A DNA stretch of 64,000 nucleotides from Clavibacter zhangzhiyongii (GCF_014775655.1 NZ_CP061274.1:124001-188000), one strand, 5' to 3'. Shown: positions 25,854 to 35,279, numbered from the stretch's first letter. Translations and numbers: made by a program. The notes: generated by a model not told the origin, from the letters alone.

Positions 25854-26848
25854 GCGCGGGCCTTCCGTCGGGCGCCGCGCGGCAGGCGGCGGGGGCGCTG
25901 CCGGGTGCGGAGCCGGGGATCCAGTGCGAGGGCGATGAGGTCGGCGGCGAGGTTGCAGACCACGTACACGCCGGCGCTCAGCAGCGCGATCGCCTGGATG
26001 GTCGGCAGGTCGCGCGTGGAGACGGACTCGAGCATGAGCTTGCCCATGCCCGGGTAGTTGAAGACGTTCTCGACCACGACGACCCCGCCCAGCAGCCACG
26101 CGACGTTCAGCGCGACCACGTTGAGCGTCGGCAGCAGCGCGCTCGGCACCGCGTGCCGCCACACCACCTGGCGGGTCGTGAGGCCCTTGAGCTCGGCGGT
26201 GGTGATGTACTCCGACGCCATCACGTCGATGGTCGCCGAGCGCATGGTGCGCACGATGTACGCGGCCATGGCCAGGGTCAGCACGATCACCGGCAGCCAC
26301 ACCGAGGGCAGCAGCTCCGCGATCGTCGCGTCGCTCCCGCGGAGCACCACGGCCGGGAACACCGGCAGGGCGATGGCGAAGGCGAGCACCAGCACGGTCG
26401 CGACCATGAACTCGGGCACGCTCATCACCACGAGGCTGACGACGCTGATCACCGAGTCGCTCCGGCGACCGCGGCGGACGCCCGCGACCACGCCGAGCGC
26501 GAGCGACACCGTGACGCCCACGAGCATCGCCGGGACCGCGATGAGCATGCTGTTGCGGAAGGCGCCGAGGAGCCGCGGCCCGACCGGGTCCCCGCTCACC
26601 AGCGACGTGCCGAAGTCGCCGCGCGCGGCGCCCAGCAGCCAGTCGCCGTAGCGGAGCCACACGTTCCGGTCGAGGCCGAGCGACTCGCGCAGGGTCGCGA
26701 CGGCCTCCGGCGTGGCGTCCTGGCCGAGGAGCTGCTGCGCCACGTCGCCGGGCAGCAGCTGCACCGCGAGGAACACGAAGAGGGAGGCGAGCACCACCGT
26801 GAGGAGCGCGGTGCCGAGGCGGCGCAGGACCTGCGCGATGACGGTCAT
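25850..26848 (-). CDS. Peptide ABC transporter permease (DppB-like)
   Basis: A 332-residue permease with an N-terminal helix, the LPGDVAQQLLGQDATPEAV exported loop typical of DppB/OppB, and the cytoplasmic loop YITTAELKGLTTRQVVWRHAVP. The C-terminus is a basic Arg-rich tail. It starts within the binding-protein stop (ATGA). Confidence 0.93.
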   Translation of the reverse strand: MTVIAQVLRRLGTALLTVVLASLFVFLAVQLLPGDVAQQLLGQDATPEAVATLRESLGLDRNVWLRYGDWLLGAARGDFGTSLVSGDPVGPRLLGAFRNSMLIAVPAMLVGVTVSLALGVVAGVRRGRRSDSVISVVSLVVMSVPEFMVATVLVLAFAIALPVFPAVVLRGSDATIAELLPSVWLPVIVLTLAMAAYIVRTMRSATIDVMASEYITTAELKGLTTRQVVWRHAVPSALLPTLNVVALNVAWLLGGVVVVENVFNYPGMGKLMLESVSTRDLPTIQAIALLSAGVYVVCNLAADLIALALDPRLRTRQRPRRLPRGARRKARA

Positions 26849-28491
26849 CGTCGGAACCCGATCCGGAGGTGGTCGAACTCGAAGCCGTGCTCGCGGTAGT
26901 TGACGACGTCGCGGGAGATGCCCACGAGCCGGTCGCCGAACATGGGGGTCATGTCCGCGCTGTCCTCCACGACGAGCCGCTGGGCGTCCTGGTAGAGCAT
27001 CAGCCGCCGGTCGTCGTCCATCTCCGCGCGGGCGTCGTCGAGGAGGGCGTCGAAGGCCGGGTTCGACCACGCGCTCTCGTTGTAGGAGGAGCCCGTGCGG
27101 AACACCTGGTTGAGGAGCTGGTCGACGGGCCGGCCGGTGAACCAGTAGCTCACCATCAGCGGCTTCTGCATCCAGATCTCCGTGTAGTAGGAGTCGGCGG
27201 AGGAGTTCCGCACCGTGAGGTCGATGCCCGCCGCCTTCACCTGGTCGCGGTAGGCGACGGCCATGGGCGTGAACACCGACTCGTAGCTCGAGGTGTGGAT
27301 CTCGGTCCGCAGCCCCGCCATGCCGGCCCGCGCGAGCAGCGCCTTGGCCTCGTCGGGGTCGTACCGCCGCTCCACGTCGACGAACGCGGCGAGGGCGGGC
27401 GGCACGGGGTTGTCGCGGGCGGGGGTGCCGGTGCCCTGGAGCGCGGTCGCGACGATCTGCTCGGGGTCGTACGCGAGCTTCATCGCCTGGCGCACGAGCG
27501 GGTCCTGGAACTCGGCGCTCGTGGCGAGCATCGGGATCGTGTACCACTGCGCGTCGACCACGCGCGCGACCGTGGCGCGGCTCGACGCGGAGACGACGCG
27601 GGCCGTCGCGAAGTCGAGGTTCGTCTGCGAGATGAGGTCGATCTGCCCGGCGAGCAGGGCGTTGACGCGGGCCGTCGTGTCCTGGATGGAGGAGAAGTCG
27701 ATGCCGTCGAGCACGGGCCGGCCGGCGAAGTGGTCGTCGAAGGCCTCGACGCTGCCGGATCCCGCCGGCGCGAAGGACGACAGGCGGAAGGGGCCGGTGC
27801 CGATGCCCGTGCGGCCGATCGTGGCGACCGCGGCGGCGGGCACGATGTAGCACTGGTACGCCGTGAGCAGCGACGGGAACTCCGCGTTGGGGGTCTTCAG
27901 CTCGAAGCGCAGCGTGTGCGGATCCGGCGCGCGCATGCTGCCGGAGGCGATCATGTCGCCGAGCACGCCGCCCTGCGGGGAGGCGGTGGCCGGGTCGATG
28001 ATGTGCTCGATCGAGGCGATGGCGTCGTCGGCCGTGAAGCGGGATCCGTCGTGGAACCGCACGTCGCGACGCAGGCGGAAGGTCCACGTCGTGGCGTCGG
28101 CGCTCGCCGACCAGTCCTCGGCGAGGTCCGGGATCGTCCGGCCCTGCTCGTCGAGCCGCACGAGCCGGTTGTACAGCGCGCCGAGGTACTCGTAGGCCGA
28201 GAGGGAGCTGGCCGGGTCGAGGGTCTCGGCGGCGGATGCGGCCGGCCGGGCCACGCGCAGCCGGCCGCCGGGCGCCGCCTCGCCGGTGGCGGCGCCCTCG
28301 GGGATGGTCGTGCTGTTCGCGCCGGTGCTGCACCCGGTGAGGGCGAGCAGGCCGAGCCCGGCGACGCCGAGGGTGCCGGTGACGACGGCGCGGCGGCTGG
28401 GCGTCCGGGGACGCTCGGGGCGGTCGGCGATGCGGACGGTGCGTGCGCTCGCGGCGGGGAGCGCGGAGCGGGTGGTGACGATCGATGGCAT
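26845..28491 (-). CDS. Peptide/nickel-type ABC substrate-binding lipoprotein
   Basis: A 548-residue SBP family 5 protein. The export signal has a twin-arginine (SRRAVV, R33-R34) and ends in lipobox LTGC with Cys54, so a Tat-exported lipoprotein is plausible. The body has the family-5 pattern (AEDWSASADATTWTFRLRRDVRFHDG near residues 125-150). Ligands in this family include oligopeptides, opines, sugars and metal chelates, so 'peptide' is a family label. It is the first gene of a six-gene operon; SD GAGGAGG lies upstream, and a perfect palindrome lies farther up. Confidence 0.93.
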   Translation of the reverse strand: MPSIVTTRSALPAASARTVRIADRPERPRTPSRRAVVTGTLGVAGLGLLALTGCSTGANSTTIPEGAATGEAAPGGRLRVARPAASAAETLDPASSLSAYEYLGALYNRLVRLDEQGRTIPDLAEDWSASADATTWTFRLRRDVRFHDGSRFTADDAIASIEHIIDPATASPQGGVLGDMIASGSMRAPDPHTLRFELKTPNAEFPSLLTAYQCYIVPAAAVATIGRTGIGTGPFRLSSFAPAGSGSVEAFDDHFAGRPVLDGIDFSSIQDTTARVNALLAGQIDLISQTNLDFATARVVSASSRATVARVVDAQWYTIPMLATSAEFQDPLVRQAMKLAYDPEQIVATALQGTGTPARDNPVPPALAAFVDVERRYDPDEAKALLARAGMAGLRTEIHTSSYESVFTPMAVAYRDQVKAAGIDLTVRNSSADSYYTEIWMQKPLMVSYWFTGRPVDQLLNQVFRTGSSYNESAWSNPAFDALLDDARAEMDDDRRLMLYQDAQRLVVEDSADMTPMFGDRLVGISRDVVNYREHGFEFDHLRIGFRR

Positions 28492-28510
28492 CGGGACGGG
28501 CCCTCCTCGT

Positions 28511-28530
28511 TATCGTTCAGGTGAACGATA
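28511..28530. promoter_or_regulatory. Perfect 20-bp palindrome, candidate operator of the peptide-importer operon
   Basis: TATCGTTCA-GG-TGAACGATA: 9-bp perfect arms with a 2-bp centre, ending 20 bp before the binding-protein ATG and just before its ribosome site. No other operator-like element is seen before the operon. The TetR encoded as the last gene is the best candidate to bind it. Confidence 0.7.
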
Positions 28531-28616
28531 GGCGAGATGTCGGCCCGTGGCGAATGCGGGGGCGGACGCGGCCCTCCGCGTCCGCGCCCGAGCAGCCCCT
28601 CCTGCGGCCCGTCGGA

Positions 28617-29084
28617 TCAGCCGGCGGACGGCGCCTGCACGTCGATGACCCAGGTCACGCCGAACCGGTCGGTGAGCATCCCGAAGCCCGCCGACCAGGC
28701 GGACGCGGCGAGCGGCTCGATCACGGTCGCGCCCTCGGCGAGCCCCGCCCAGCAGCGCTCGACCTCGGCGAGGGACGCGCCCCGCAGCGACTGGAAGAAG
28801 GTGCGGTCGGTGATCGTCGCGCCCTGCTCGCGCGTCGTCGTGCCGGCGACCGCGCTGCCGTCGGCGTCGTCGTGGCCGGGCACGTCGTAGGCCATGAGCC
28901 GGAGGCCGTCGGCGGTCTCGAGCTGGCCGAAGACGACCTTGTCCGCGCCCGGCGCCCCGGCCGGCATGCCGAGGTCGGCGTACGTGGCGACGACGACGTC
29001 CCCGCCGAGGACGCTCCGGTAGAGCTCGAGCGCCTGGCGCGCGGTGCCGCGGAAGTTGAGGTGGGTGGTGGTCGTGATGCTCAC
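28617..29084 (-). CDS. VOC family protein (PhnB-like)
   Basis: A 155-residue vicinal-oxygen-chelate fold protein of the PhnB/3-demethylubiquinone-like group, seen from LNFRGTARQALELYRSVLGG at the start, LMAYDVPGHDD in the middle and a C-terminal FGMLTDRFGVTWVID. The family is diverse (glyoxalase, resistance, unknown). GTG 29084 has GAGGAGA upstream. It is divergent from a WYL regulator, the usual arrangement for such pairs, so that regulator may control it. Confidence 0.88.
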   Translation of the reverse strand: MSITTTTHLNFRGTARQALELYRSVLGGDVVVATYADLGMPAGAPGADKVVFGQLETADGLRLMAYDVPGHDDADGSAVAGTTTREQGATITDRTFFQSLRGASLAEVERCWAGLAEGATVIEPLAASAWSAGFGMLTDRFGVTWVIDVQAPSAG

Positions 29085-29191
29085 GGTGTCTCCTCGTGCT
29101 GGGTGGTGCGGCTCCGGATCCGGCCCGCTGAGGAGCACCCTCCCGGCAGTGGCGGACAGTCGCGGTCCTCCACTCCCGCGAGACTGGGTCC

Positions 29192-30160
29192 ATGATCGGG
29201 AGCTCGTCGCGGATGCTGTCCCTCCTGTCGCTGCTGCAGACCCGTCGCGACTGGCCGGGACGGATCCTCGCCGAGCGCCTCGAGGTCACGCCGCGCACCG
29301 TCCGCCGCGACGTCGAGCGGCTCCGCGAGCTCGGGTACGAGATCCGCTCGGTGAAGGGGCCGGACGGCGGCTACCGGCTCGCCGCCGGGTCGGAGCTGCC
29401 GCCGCTGCTGTTCGACGACGAGCAGGCCGTGGCGATCGCGGTCGCGCTCCAGGCCGTGCCCGCGATGGGCGTCGACGTCGACGAGGCCGCGGAGCGCGCC
29501 CTCGCGACCGTGCGGCAGGTCATGCCGTCGCGGCTGCGGCACCGGATCGACGGCGTCCGCTTCACGGGCGCGGAGCCGGCCGCGGGCGCTCTGCCCCGGG
29601 TGGATCCGGCGGTGCTGGAGGCCGTGAGCGCGGCGGTCCGCGACCGGCTGACCCTCCGCTTCGACCGCGCCGGCGCGGAGGCGGGGCCGCCCCGGCGCGT
29701 GGAGCCGCACGCGATCGTCGCCCGGCGCTCGCGGTGGTACCTCGTGGCGTGGGACCTCGACCGCGACGACTGGCGCACCTTCCGGCTCGACCGGATGCTG
29801 CCGCGCACGCCCACCGGCCCGCGCTTCGCGCCGCGGGAGCTGCCCGCGGCGGACGCGCGGACGTTCCTCGCGGCCCGGGCGAAGGGATCCGCGGGGGAGG
29901 ATCGCTGGCCCTGCACGGGCGAGCTGGTCGTCGAGCTGCCCGCCCGCGCGGTCGCCCCGTGGATCGGCGACGGCGAGATGGAGGAGGTGTCGGCGACGTC
30001 GACGCGGATCACCGTCGGCTCGTGGTCGTGGACCGGGGTCCTGGCCGCCGTGGCCCGCTTCGACGCCCCGTTCACGGTCGTCGGGCCGGAGGAGCTGCGC
30101 GCGGCGGCCGGGGTGCTGGCCGCGCGGCTCCGCTCCGCGCAGGAGCCGCCGCGCGCGTGA
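29192..30160 (+). CDS. YafY-type transcriptional regulator with HTH and WYL domains
   Basis: A 322-residue regulator. Residues 5-60 form a winged helix (ILAERLEVTPRTVRRDVERL with the wing KGPDGGYRL). A WYL domain follows at about 140-235 and contains SRWYLVAWDLDRDDWRTFRLDRM, and then a C-terminal WCX region. WYL domains bind nucleic acid or small ligands and switch the HTH. A nAnnnT hexamer (GAGACT) lies six bases before ATG 29192, possibly leaderless. The divergent VOC gene is a probable target. Confidence 0.9.
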   Translation: MIGSSSRMLSLLSLLQTRRDWPGRILAERLEVTPRTVRRDVERLRELGYEIRSVKGPDGGYRLAAGSELPPLLFDDEQAVAIAVALQAVPAMGVDVDEAAERALATVRQVMPSRLRHRIDGVRFTGAEPAAGALPRVDPAVLEAVSAAVRDRLTLRFDRAGAEAGPPRRVEPHAIVARRSRWYLVAWDLDRDDWRTFRLDRMLPRTPTGPRFAPRELPAADARTFLAARAKGSAGEDRWPCTGELVVELPARAVAPWIGDGEMEEVSATSTRITVGSWSWTGVLAAVARFDAPFTVVGPEELRAAAGVLAARLRSAQEPPRA

Positions 30161-30175
30161 CGGCACCGCCGCACG

Positions 30176-32305
30176 TCAGCTCACGTGCACGTCCGGCCGC
30201 CGCGCCCGCACCGGCTCGGCCCGCCGCAGCACCTCCCGCGTGACCGGGGCGACCTCGCCCGTGCCCGTCACGAGGAAGCGGAGGAGGTTGCCCACGGGCG
30301 ACCCCTCCGTCCACTCGAAGTAGACGCCGGGCTTCACGCCCGTGAGGTCGCGCACGGCGAGGAGCACGGCGGCGATCGTGTTGGGGACGTTGCCGCTCGT
30401 GACCTGGAGCACGCGGAACCCGCAGCGCACGCTGCCGCGCACCACGAGGTCCTCCTCGAACTCGGAGGAGTCGCCCGGGGTCACCTCGAGGAAGATCACG
30501 GGGGCCCGGGCCGGGATCCCGCTGTCGCGCCGCTCGTCGCTCGCCTTGCGGCGGTACTCGGCGATGCGCTCCTCCTCCGTCAGCGCCTCGTCGGGCTCGT
30601 CCGGCTCATGGGCGATGATGCTCACCGCGCCGTAGTCCTCCGCGTCCTCGACGACGAAGGCGCGCGCCCGCTCGTCCATCGTGAGCGAGGTCGCGCGCAG
30701 CTGGAACGAGCGCTGGACGCGGCTGACGATCGAGACCACGAGGATCCCGAGGATGAACAGCGCCGCGATCCGCACGCCGTCCGGCCGCTCGATCACGTTC
30801 ACCACGGTCGTGTACGCGAACACCGCCGCGATGGCCGCGAAGCCGACCGTGCGCTTGCGCTGCCCGGCCTTCCGCGCCGACAGCGTCACCGCGACCGAGG
30901 CCGAGGTGATGAGCACGAGCACGCCCGTCGCGTAGGCGCCGGCCTGCTGGTCGACGTCGGCCTGGAAGACGATCGTCACGAGCACGGCGATGGCCGTGAA
31001 CACGAGCACGAGCGGGCGCACCGCCGCGGCCCAGTGCGGCGCCATGCCGTAGCGCGGGAGGTAGCGCGGCACGATGTTGAGGAGCCCGGCCATCGCGGAG
31101 GCGCCCGCGAACCAGAGGATGCAGATCGTGCTGATGTCGTAGAGGGTGCCGAAGCCGTCGCCGAGGAAGTCGTGCGCGAGGTACGCGAGCGCGCGGCCGC
31201 TCGCCTTGCCGCCCTCCTGGAACTCGGCCTGCGGGATCAGCAGGGTCGTCACGAAGCTCGACGTGATGAGGAACGCGCTCATGATGAGCGCCGCCGTCGC
31301 GAGCAGGCGCTTCGTGCCGTGGATCCGCATGCGCGGCACCCCGTCGGCGTCGTCCTCGCCGCGCACCTGCGGCATCACGGCCACGCCCGTCTCGAAGCCG
31401 GAGAGGCCGAGCGCGAGCTTCGGGAACACGATGAGCGCGATGCCCACCATCACGAGCGGGTTGCCGTGCTGCGCCGTGAGCGCGAGCCACCAGTCGTCGA
31501 TGACCTGCAGATTCCCGGCGACGTGGAAGAGGGAGACGACGATCACGACCGCGTTGAGCGCGAGGAACACGGTCACGAGCACGACCGCGATCGAGATGGC
31601 CTCCTTGAAGCCGCGGAGGAACACGAACGCGAGCGCGGCCAGCAGCACGAGGGTGAGCAGCACCTCGTTGCCCTGGAACCAGTCGGGCGCGAAGGGGTTC
31701 TCGACGGCGTGCGCGGTCGCGTCCGCAGCCGACAGCGTGATGGTGATGAGGAAGTCCGTCGCCGCGAACCCGAGCAGCACGAGCACGAAGAGCTTCCCGC
31801 CCCACCAGGGGAGGAGGCGCTCGAGCATGGCGATGGATCCCTCGCCGCGCGGGCTCTCGCGCGCCACCCGCCGGTACACGGGCAGGGCGCCGAGGAGCGT
31901 CAGGAGGATGAGGACGAGCGTCGCGAGCGGCGACAGCAGGCCCGCCGCGACGGCCGCGATGGCCGGCTGGTAGCCCAGCGTGGAGAAGTAGTCGACGCCC
32001 GTGAGGCACATGACGCGCCACCAGGAGTGCGTCCTGCCGACGGTCTCGGCGTGCGGGCCGGGGTGCGCGCCGGATGCGCCGGGCAGGCCGTCGAGGAGCC
32101 ACGCGGTGATGCCCGCGCGGGCTCGGCGCTGCTCGGGCGCGCGCAGCAGCTTCGGCGCGCTCACGACCGGGCCGCCGAGGTGGCGGAGCGGAGCGGGGAC
32201 GTCATCTGACCGTGGTCCGGGCAGTGCACGGGGATCCTCCTGAGGCGGCGCCGGGACCCCGTCTCGCGGATGCGACGGTCGGGCCCGGCAGCATCGTCGG
32301 CTCAT
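30176..32305 (-). CDS. APC superfamily amino-acid permease-like protein with large C-terminal cytoplasmic domain
   Basis: Up to 709 residues, with about 12-13 membrane helices (first block [26 protein letters not shown]) and a cytoplasmic tail of roughly 200 residues with mixed alpha/beta character. It resembles the large APC/KUP-like amino-acid or potassium transporters of actinobacteria; the cargo is unknown. Two starts compete. ATG 32305 has a near-perfect SD (GGAGGTG, five bases upstream) and adds a 47-residue Pro/Arg-rich head. GTG 32164 overlaps the stop of a small upstream ORF. The first is reported because its SD directly serves this frame. Confidence 0.85.
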   Translation of the reverse strand: MSRRCCRARPSHPRDGVPAPPQEDPRALPGPRSDDVPAPLRHLGGPVVSAPKLLRAPEQRRARAGITAWLLDGLPGASGAHPGPHAETVGRTHSWWRVMCLTGVDYFSTLGYQPAIAAVAAGLLSPLATLVLILLTLLGALPVYRRVARESPRGEGSIAMLERLLPWWGGKLFVLVLLGFAATDFLITITLSAADATAHAVENPFAPDWFQGNEVLLTLVLLAALAFVFLRGFKEAISIAVVLVTVFLALNAVVIVVSLFHVAGNLQVIDDWWLALTAQHGNPLVMVGIALIVFPKLALGLSGFETGVAVMPQVRGEDDADGVPRMRIHGTKRLLATAALIMSAFLITSSFVTTLLIPQAEFQEGGKASGRALAYLAHDFLGDGFGTLYDISTICILWFAGASAMAGLLNIVPRYLPRYGMAPHWAAAVRPLVLVFTAIAVLVTIVFQADVDQQAGAYATGVLVLITSASVAVTLSARKAGQRKRTVGFAAIAAVFAYTTVVNVIERPDGVRIAALFILGILVVSIVSRVQRSFQLRATSLTMDERARAFVVEDAEDYGAVSIIAHEPDEPDEALTEEERIAEYRRKASDERRDSGIPARAPVIFLEVTPGDSSEFEEDLVVRGSVRCGFRVLQVTSGNVPNTIAAVLLAVRDLTGVKPGVYFEWTEGSPVGNLLRFLVTGTGEVAPVTREVLRRAEPVRARRPDVHVS
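32161..32229 (-). CDS. Possible 22-residue leader ORF overlapping the APC permease
   Basis: GTG 32229 has a perfect AGGAGG (32236-32241) six bases upstream, and its ORF ends in TGA overlapping the in-frame GTG 32164 of the permease as GTGA. It lies inside the longer permease frame but in a different frame. This looks like a translational-coupling leader, or may be chance in GC-rich DNA. Confidence 0.35.
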   Translation of the reverse strand: MHCPDHGQMTSPLRSATSAARS

Positions 32306-32612
32306 CGTGCCACCTCCGGTCGGGAGCGGGGTGCGCGTGCAGGGTGCGGTCATGCCGGCGGGCGTCCACGGACACCCCAGTACAGGGGCGATCGGCGCGT
32401 GAGATCCGCATGCTTCCGGGCGACGGCGGCGCACGTGCTACTCGGGGCAGGCGAACGTCATCCTCGGGGAGGAGGGGCCGATCCATACAGTCTGCGGTGG
32501 GGAGCTGATCCTCCCCACCGCGTCGCCGAGGCCCTGGGACGCGTCCCCTCTCCCGCGCGTCCGCGGCACAGCCATGGTGCGGACACGCGGTCCTGCACAC
32601 CTTGGAGATGCC
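32306..32612. other. Intergenic region between divergent APC permease and LPVTG protein
   Basis: 307 bp. The left part carries the permease ribosome site (32311-32317); no clear promoter for the permease is seen. The right part, from 32486, holds the conserved promoter and leader of the LPVTG gene, described separately. Confidence 0.6.
32486..32612 (+). promoter_or_regulatory. Conserved 5' leader of LPVTG protein 1 (-10 element plus hairpin)
   Basis: TACAGT (32486-32491) is a -10-like element. Two bases later a perfect 10-bp hairpin begins: GCGGTGGGGA (32494-32503), loop GCTGATCC, TCCCCACCGC (32512-32521). A roughly 90-base stretch with a shared CGCGTCCCCTCTCCCGC core follows, ending in GGAG before the ATG. 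The same arrangement at nearly identical spacing precedes the second LPVTG gene. It could be a regulatory or stabilising mRNA leader; it matches no riboswitch I can name. Confidence 0.55.
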
Positions 32613-33941
32613 ATGACCCGCACCACCACGACCGCCGTTCGCGGCCGGTCCTTCCGCCGCGCAGCGGTGGGCGCCTGCCTCTCGGCGTCGCTCGTCCTGC
32701 TGCCCCTCGCAATGGCGCCCGCCGCCCACGCCGAGACCGCGGCCGCCGCCGAGACCGAGGCCGTCCCCCAGGGGGCAGCTCCCGCCGAGGACGCGACCGC
32801 CGCGCCCGCCGCGCCCGCCGCCCCCGCCGAGGGATCGGCGCCCCTCGCCGACGCCCCGGTCGAGGTCAGCCCCACCCCCGTGCCCGCGCCCACCGCCGCG
32901 CCGGACCTCGCGGCCACGCCGGCCCCTTCCGCCGCGGCCGACGCATCCGCCCCCGCCGCGGCGGCCCCCGCCGCGGACGCCCCCGCCGTCGACCTGCCCT
33001 TCACCTGGACCGGGCCCGACCTCGGATCGCCCCTCACCATCTCGAAGGACGTGCCCTTCACCGGCACCGGGCACCCGGGCAGCCTCGTCTCGGCCTCGTA
33101 CACCAACGCCGACGGCCAGCTCGCGATCGCGGGCTACGGCTTCGTGGCGGCCGACGGCGCGTGGTCGTTCTCGGCCGGCTTCGGCGACCTGACGGAGGGC
33201 GCCAGGACCGCCCGCGTCGAGGTCACGCAGGTGCTGCTCGAGACCGAGGAGCCCGTGACGGAGTCGCTCGCGCGCACCATCCGCTTCGCCGAGGCCCCCG
33301 TCGGGCCGTTCGTGCGCGGCGAGATGGGCTTCACCCTCGAGCGGACCACGCTCAGCATCTCCGAGGCCAGGGACAAGCGGATCGGCATCCGCCCCGCCGC
33401 GACGGGCTTCCTCCGGTACGAGTCCGTCGAGGTGACCATCCAGGACGAGGACGGGCAGTTCGTCGGCATCAGGATCGACAGCGTCGCCGGCATCGACCCC
33501 GGCATCCCCGTCGACGAGCGCATGAGCACCCGCTCGCTCGACGACCGCGTCCGCGCGGACGAGGACGGCACCTACCGCCAGGACCTCTCCCTGTACGGCC
33601 CGCTCCAGCCGGGCAAGTACTTCTTCGTCGTCCGCGGTCTCGAGTCCGGCATGGCGCAGGGCATCGACTTCTTCCTCACGGAGGACGAGGCCGGCTCGCC
33701 CGCGGACCCGGCGGTCCCGTCGCTGCCCGGCACGCCGGTCCCCGTGCCGTCCGCGCCGGCGATCGTCCCCGCGGGCACGGCTCCGAAGCCGATCGCGAAG
33801 CCCTCGGCCCACGGCGACCAGCTCCCCGTCACGGGCGCGGACGGGACCGCGGCCCTCGGCCTCGGCACCCTCGGCGCGGTGCTGGCGCTGGTCGGCGCGG
33901 GTGCCCTCGTCGCCCGTCGCCGCCTGCGCTCCGCGGAGTAG
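32613..33941 (+). CDS. LPXTG-anchored surface protein 1 (paralogue of the gene at 45241)
   Basis: A 442-residue secreted wall protein. The signal peptide ends AHA-ET at residue 40. An Ala/Pro-rich linker (about 41-140) follows, then a core of about 230 residues beginning PFTWTGPDL and containing FAEAPVGPFVRGE, and a second Pro linker. The sorting tail has LPVTG at 404-408, a hydrophobic helix and ARRRLRSAE. Sortase would cleave at Thr and attach it to peptidoglycan; no sortase gene is in the window. The core matches no family I know. Leader, core and terminator recur at 45116-46620. Confidence 0.85.
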   Translation: MTRTTTTAVRGRSFRRAAVGACLSASLVLLPLAMAPAAHAETAAAAETEAVPQGAAPAEDATAAPAAPAAPAEGSAPLADAPVEVSPTPVPAPTAAPDLAATPAPSAAADASAPAAAAPAADAPAVDLPFTWTGPDLGSPLTISKDVPFTGTGHPGSLVSASYTNADGQLAIAGYGFVAADGAWSFSAGFGDLTEGARTARVEVTQVLLETEEPVTESLARTIRFAEAPVGPFVRGEMGFTLERTTLSISEARDKRIGIRPAATGFLRYESVEVTIQDEDGQFVGIRIDSVAGIDPGIPVDERMSTRSLDDRVRADEDGTYRQDLSLYGPLQPGKYFFVVRGLESGMAQGIDFFLTEDEAGSPADPAVPSLPGTPVPVPSAPAIVPAGTAPKPIAKPSAHGDQLPVTGADGTAALGLGTLGAVLALVGAGALVARRRLRSAE

Positions 33942-33969
33942 CGCGCGCGACACCGCTCCCCGCACGCCA

Positions 33970-34001
33970 CGACGGCCGGACCCCTCGGGATCCGGCCGTC
34001 G
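33970..34001. terminator. Hairpin terminator after LPVTG protein 1
   Basis: Perfect 11-bp arms CGACGGCCGGA and TCCGGCCGTCG with a 10-nt loop, 28 bases past the stop and before the convergent exporter. It shares its stem sequence with the hairpin after the paralogous gene. Confidence 0.7.
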
Positions 34002-34049
34002 CGTCGTGGGGCGCTGCCGCCGCCGGGACCCGGCACGCGCGGACCGCGG

Positions 34050-35279
34050 TCATCCGCCCGCGCGGGCCCGCGATGCCCAGAGCTGCGCGGCGAGTCCCAC
34101 CACGATGAAGCCGCACATCAGCGCCCCCATCGCGGTCGCGGTGCCGCCGAGCGCGCCCGCGAGCGGCGTCGCCAGCCCCCCGAGGCCGAACTGGAGCCCG
34201 CCGACGAGCGCCGAGGCCGTGCCGGGGTGCCGGTGGCCGAGCGCCTGCGTGAGGGTGATGGATCCGGGGATCACCCACCCCCAGCCCGCGGTGACGAGGG
34301 CGAGGGCCGGCCAGACCAGCGCGGGACCCGAGCCCGTGACCGCGCCGACGAGCACGAGGGTCGACCCGACCGCGCAGGTGGCCAGGCCGATCGTGAAGAG
34401 GCGGTCCTCCTCGAAGCGCCCGATGAGGCGGCGGAAGACGAGCGTCGACGCGATCATGCAGGACGCGTTCGAGGCGAACACCAGCGTGTAGAGGCCCTCG
34501 CCGAAGCCGTACTGCTCCTGGAACACGAACGAGGAGGTGGCGATGTAGGAGAAGAAGCCGATGGTCGCGGTGCAGCCGGTGACGAGGTACCAGCGGAAGC
34601 GGGGGATCCGGAGCAGCTCCGCCATGCGGCCGAGGACGGCGCGGGGCGAGGTGCCGCCGGCGCCGCTGCGGACGAGCGTCTCCGGCAGCAGGCGCGCCGC
34701 GGCGAGGGTGAGGGCCAGTCCGAGCGCGGCCAGCACGACGAACGCGGCGCGCCAGGACGAGAAGGTCAGCACGAGGCCCCCGACGAGCGGGGCGACGACC
34801 GGGCCGACGGAGTTGACGACGGCGAGCGTCGCGAAGAGGCGGCTGCGGAGGGCGCCGGTGGAGGCGTCGCCGACCATCGCACGGGCCGAGACCGCGGCGG
34901 CCGCACCGCCCAGGCCCTGCACGACGCGGGCGAGGATCAGGGTCGTCGCGTCGGGGGAGATCGCGCAGACCACGCTCGCCACGGTGAAGAGCGCGGTCCC
35001 GGCGAGGAGGATGCGGCGGCGACCCACGCCGTCGCTGATCGGCCCGATGACCAGCTGCCCGACGGCGAACGCGACGAGGAACGCGGTCAGCGTGAGCTGC
35101 ACCGAGGCCGTCGAGGCGTCGAGGTCGGCGGCGATGGCCGGGAGGCCCGGGATGTAGAGGTCGGTCGCGAAGGGCGAGATGCCGACGATGAGCGCGACGG
35201 TGAGGAGCGGGCCGCGGCGTGCGGTCCACGACGTCCGCGGGTCGGGGTCGGGATGCGGGTGCGGGGCGTCGTCGCTCAT
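34050..35279 (-). CDS. Bcr/CflA family multidrug efflux MFS transporter
   Basis: A 409-residue MFS drug/proton antiporter of the Bcr/CflA group. It has twelve helices, the DLYIPGLPAIAADL segment in helix 1, motif A GPISDGVGRRRIL in loop 2-3, and RVVQGLGGAAAAVSARAMVGD in helix 4 with the conserved motif B/C residues. Members export bicyclomycin, chloramphenicol, sulfonamides or cysteine. It is monocistronic, divergent from hsdM, with no adjacent regulator. Confidence 0.92.
   Translation of the reverse strand: MSDDAPHPHPDPDPRTSWTARRGPLLTVALIVGISPFATDLYIPGLPAIAADLDASTASVQLTLTAFLVAFAVGQLVIGPISDGVGRRRILLAGTALFTVASVVCAISPDATTLILARVVQGLGGAAAAVSARAMVGDASTGALRSRLFATLAVVNSVGPVVAPLVGGLVLTFSSWRAAFVVLAALGLALTLAAARLLPETLVRSGAGGTSPRAVLGRMAELLRIPRFRWYLVTGCTATIGFFSYIATSSFVFQEQYGFGEGLYTLVFASNASCMIASTLVFRRLIGRFEEDRLFTIGLATCAVGSTLVLVGAVTGSGPALVWPALALVTAGWGWVIPGSITLTQALGHRHPGTASALVGGLQFGLGGLATPLAGALGGTATAMGALMCGFIVVGLAAQLWASRARAGG

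Noticed and set aside
32486-32612. Cyclic-di-AMP (ydaO) or other known riboswitch before the LPVTG gene or APC permease
   Set aside because: The conserved ydaO core sequences are not seen; only a simple hairpin and a short conserved block are present, and it points to the LPVTG gene, not the permease.
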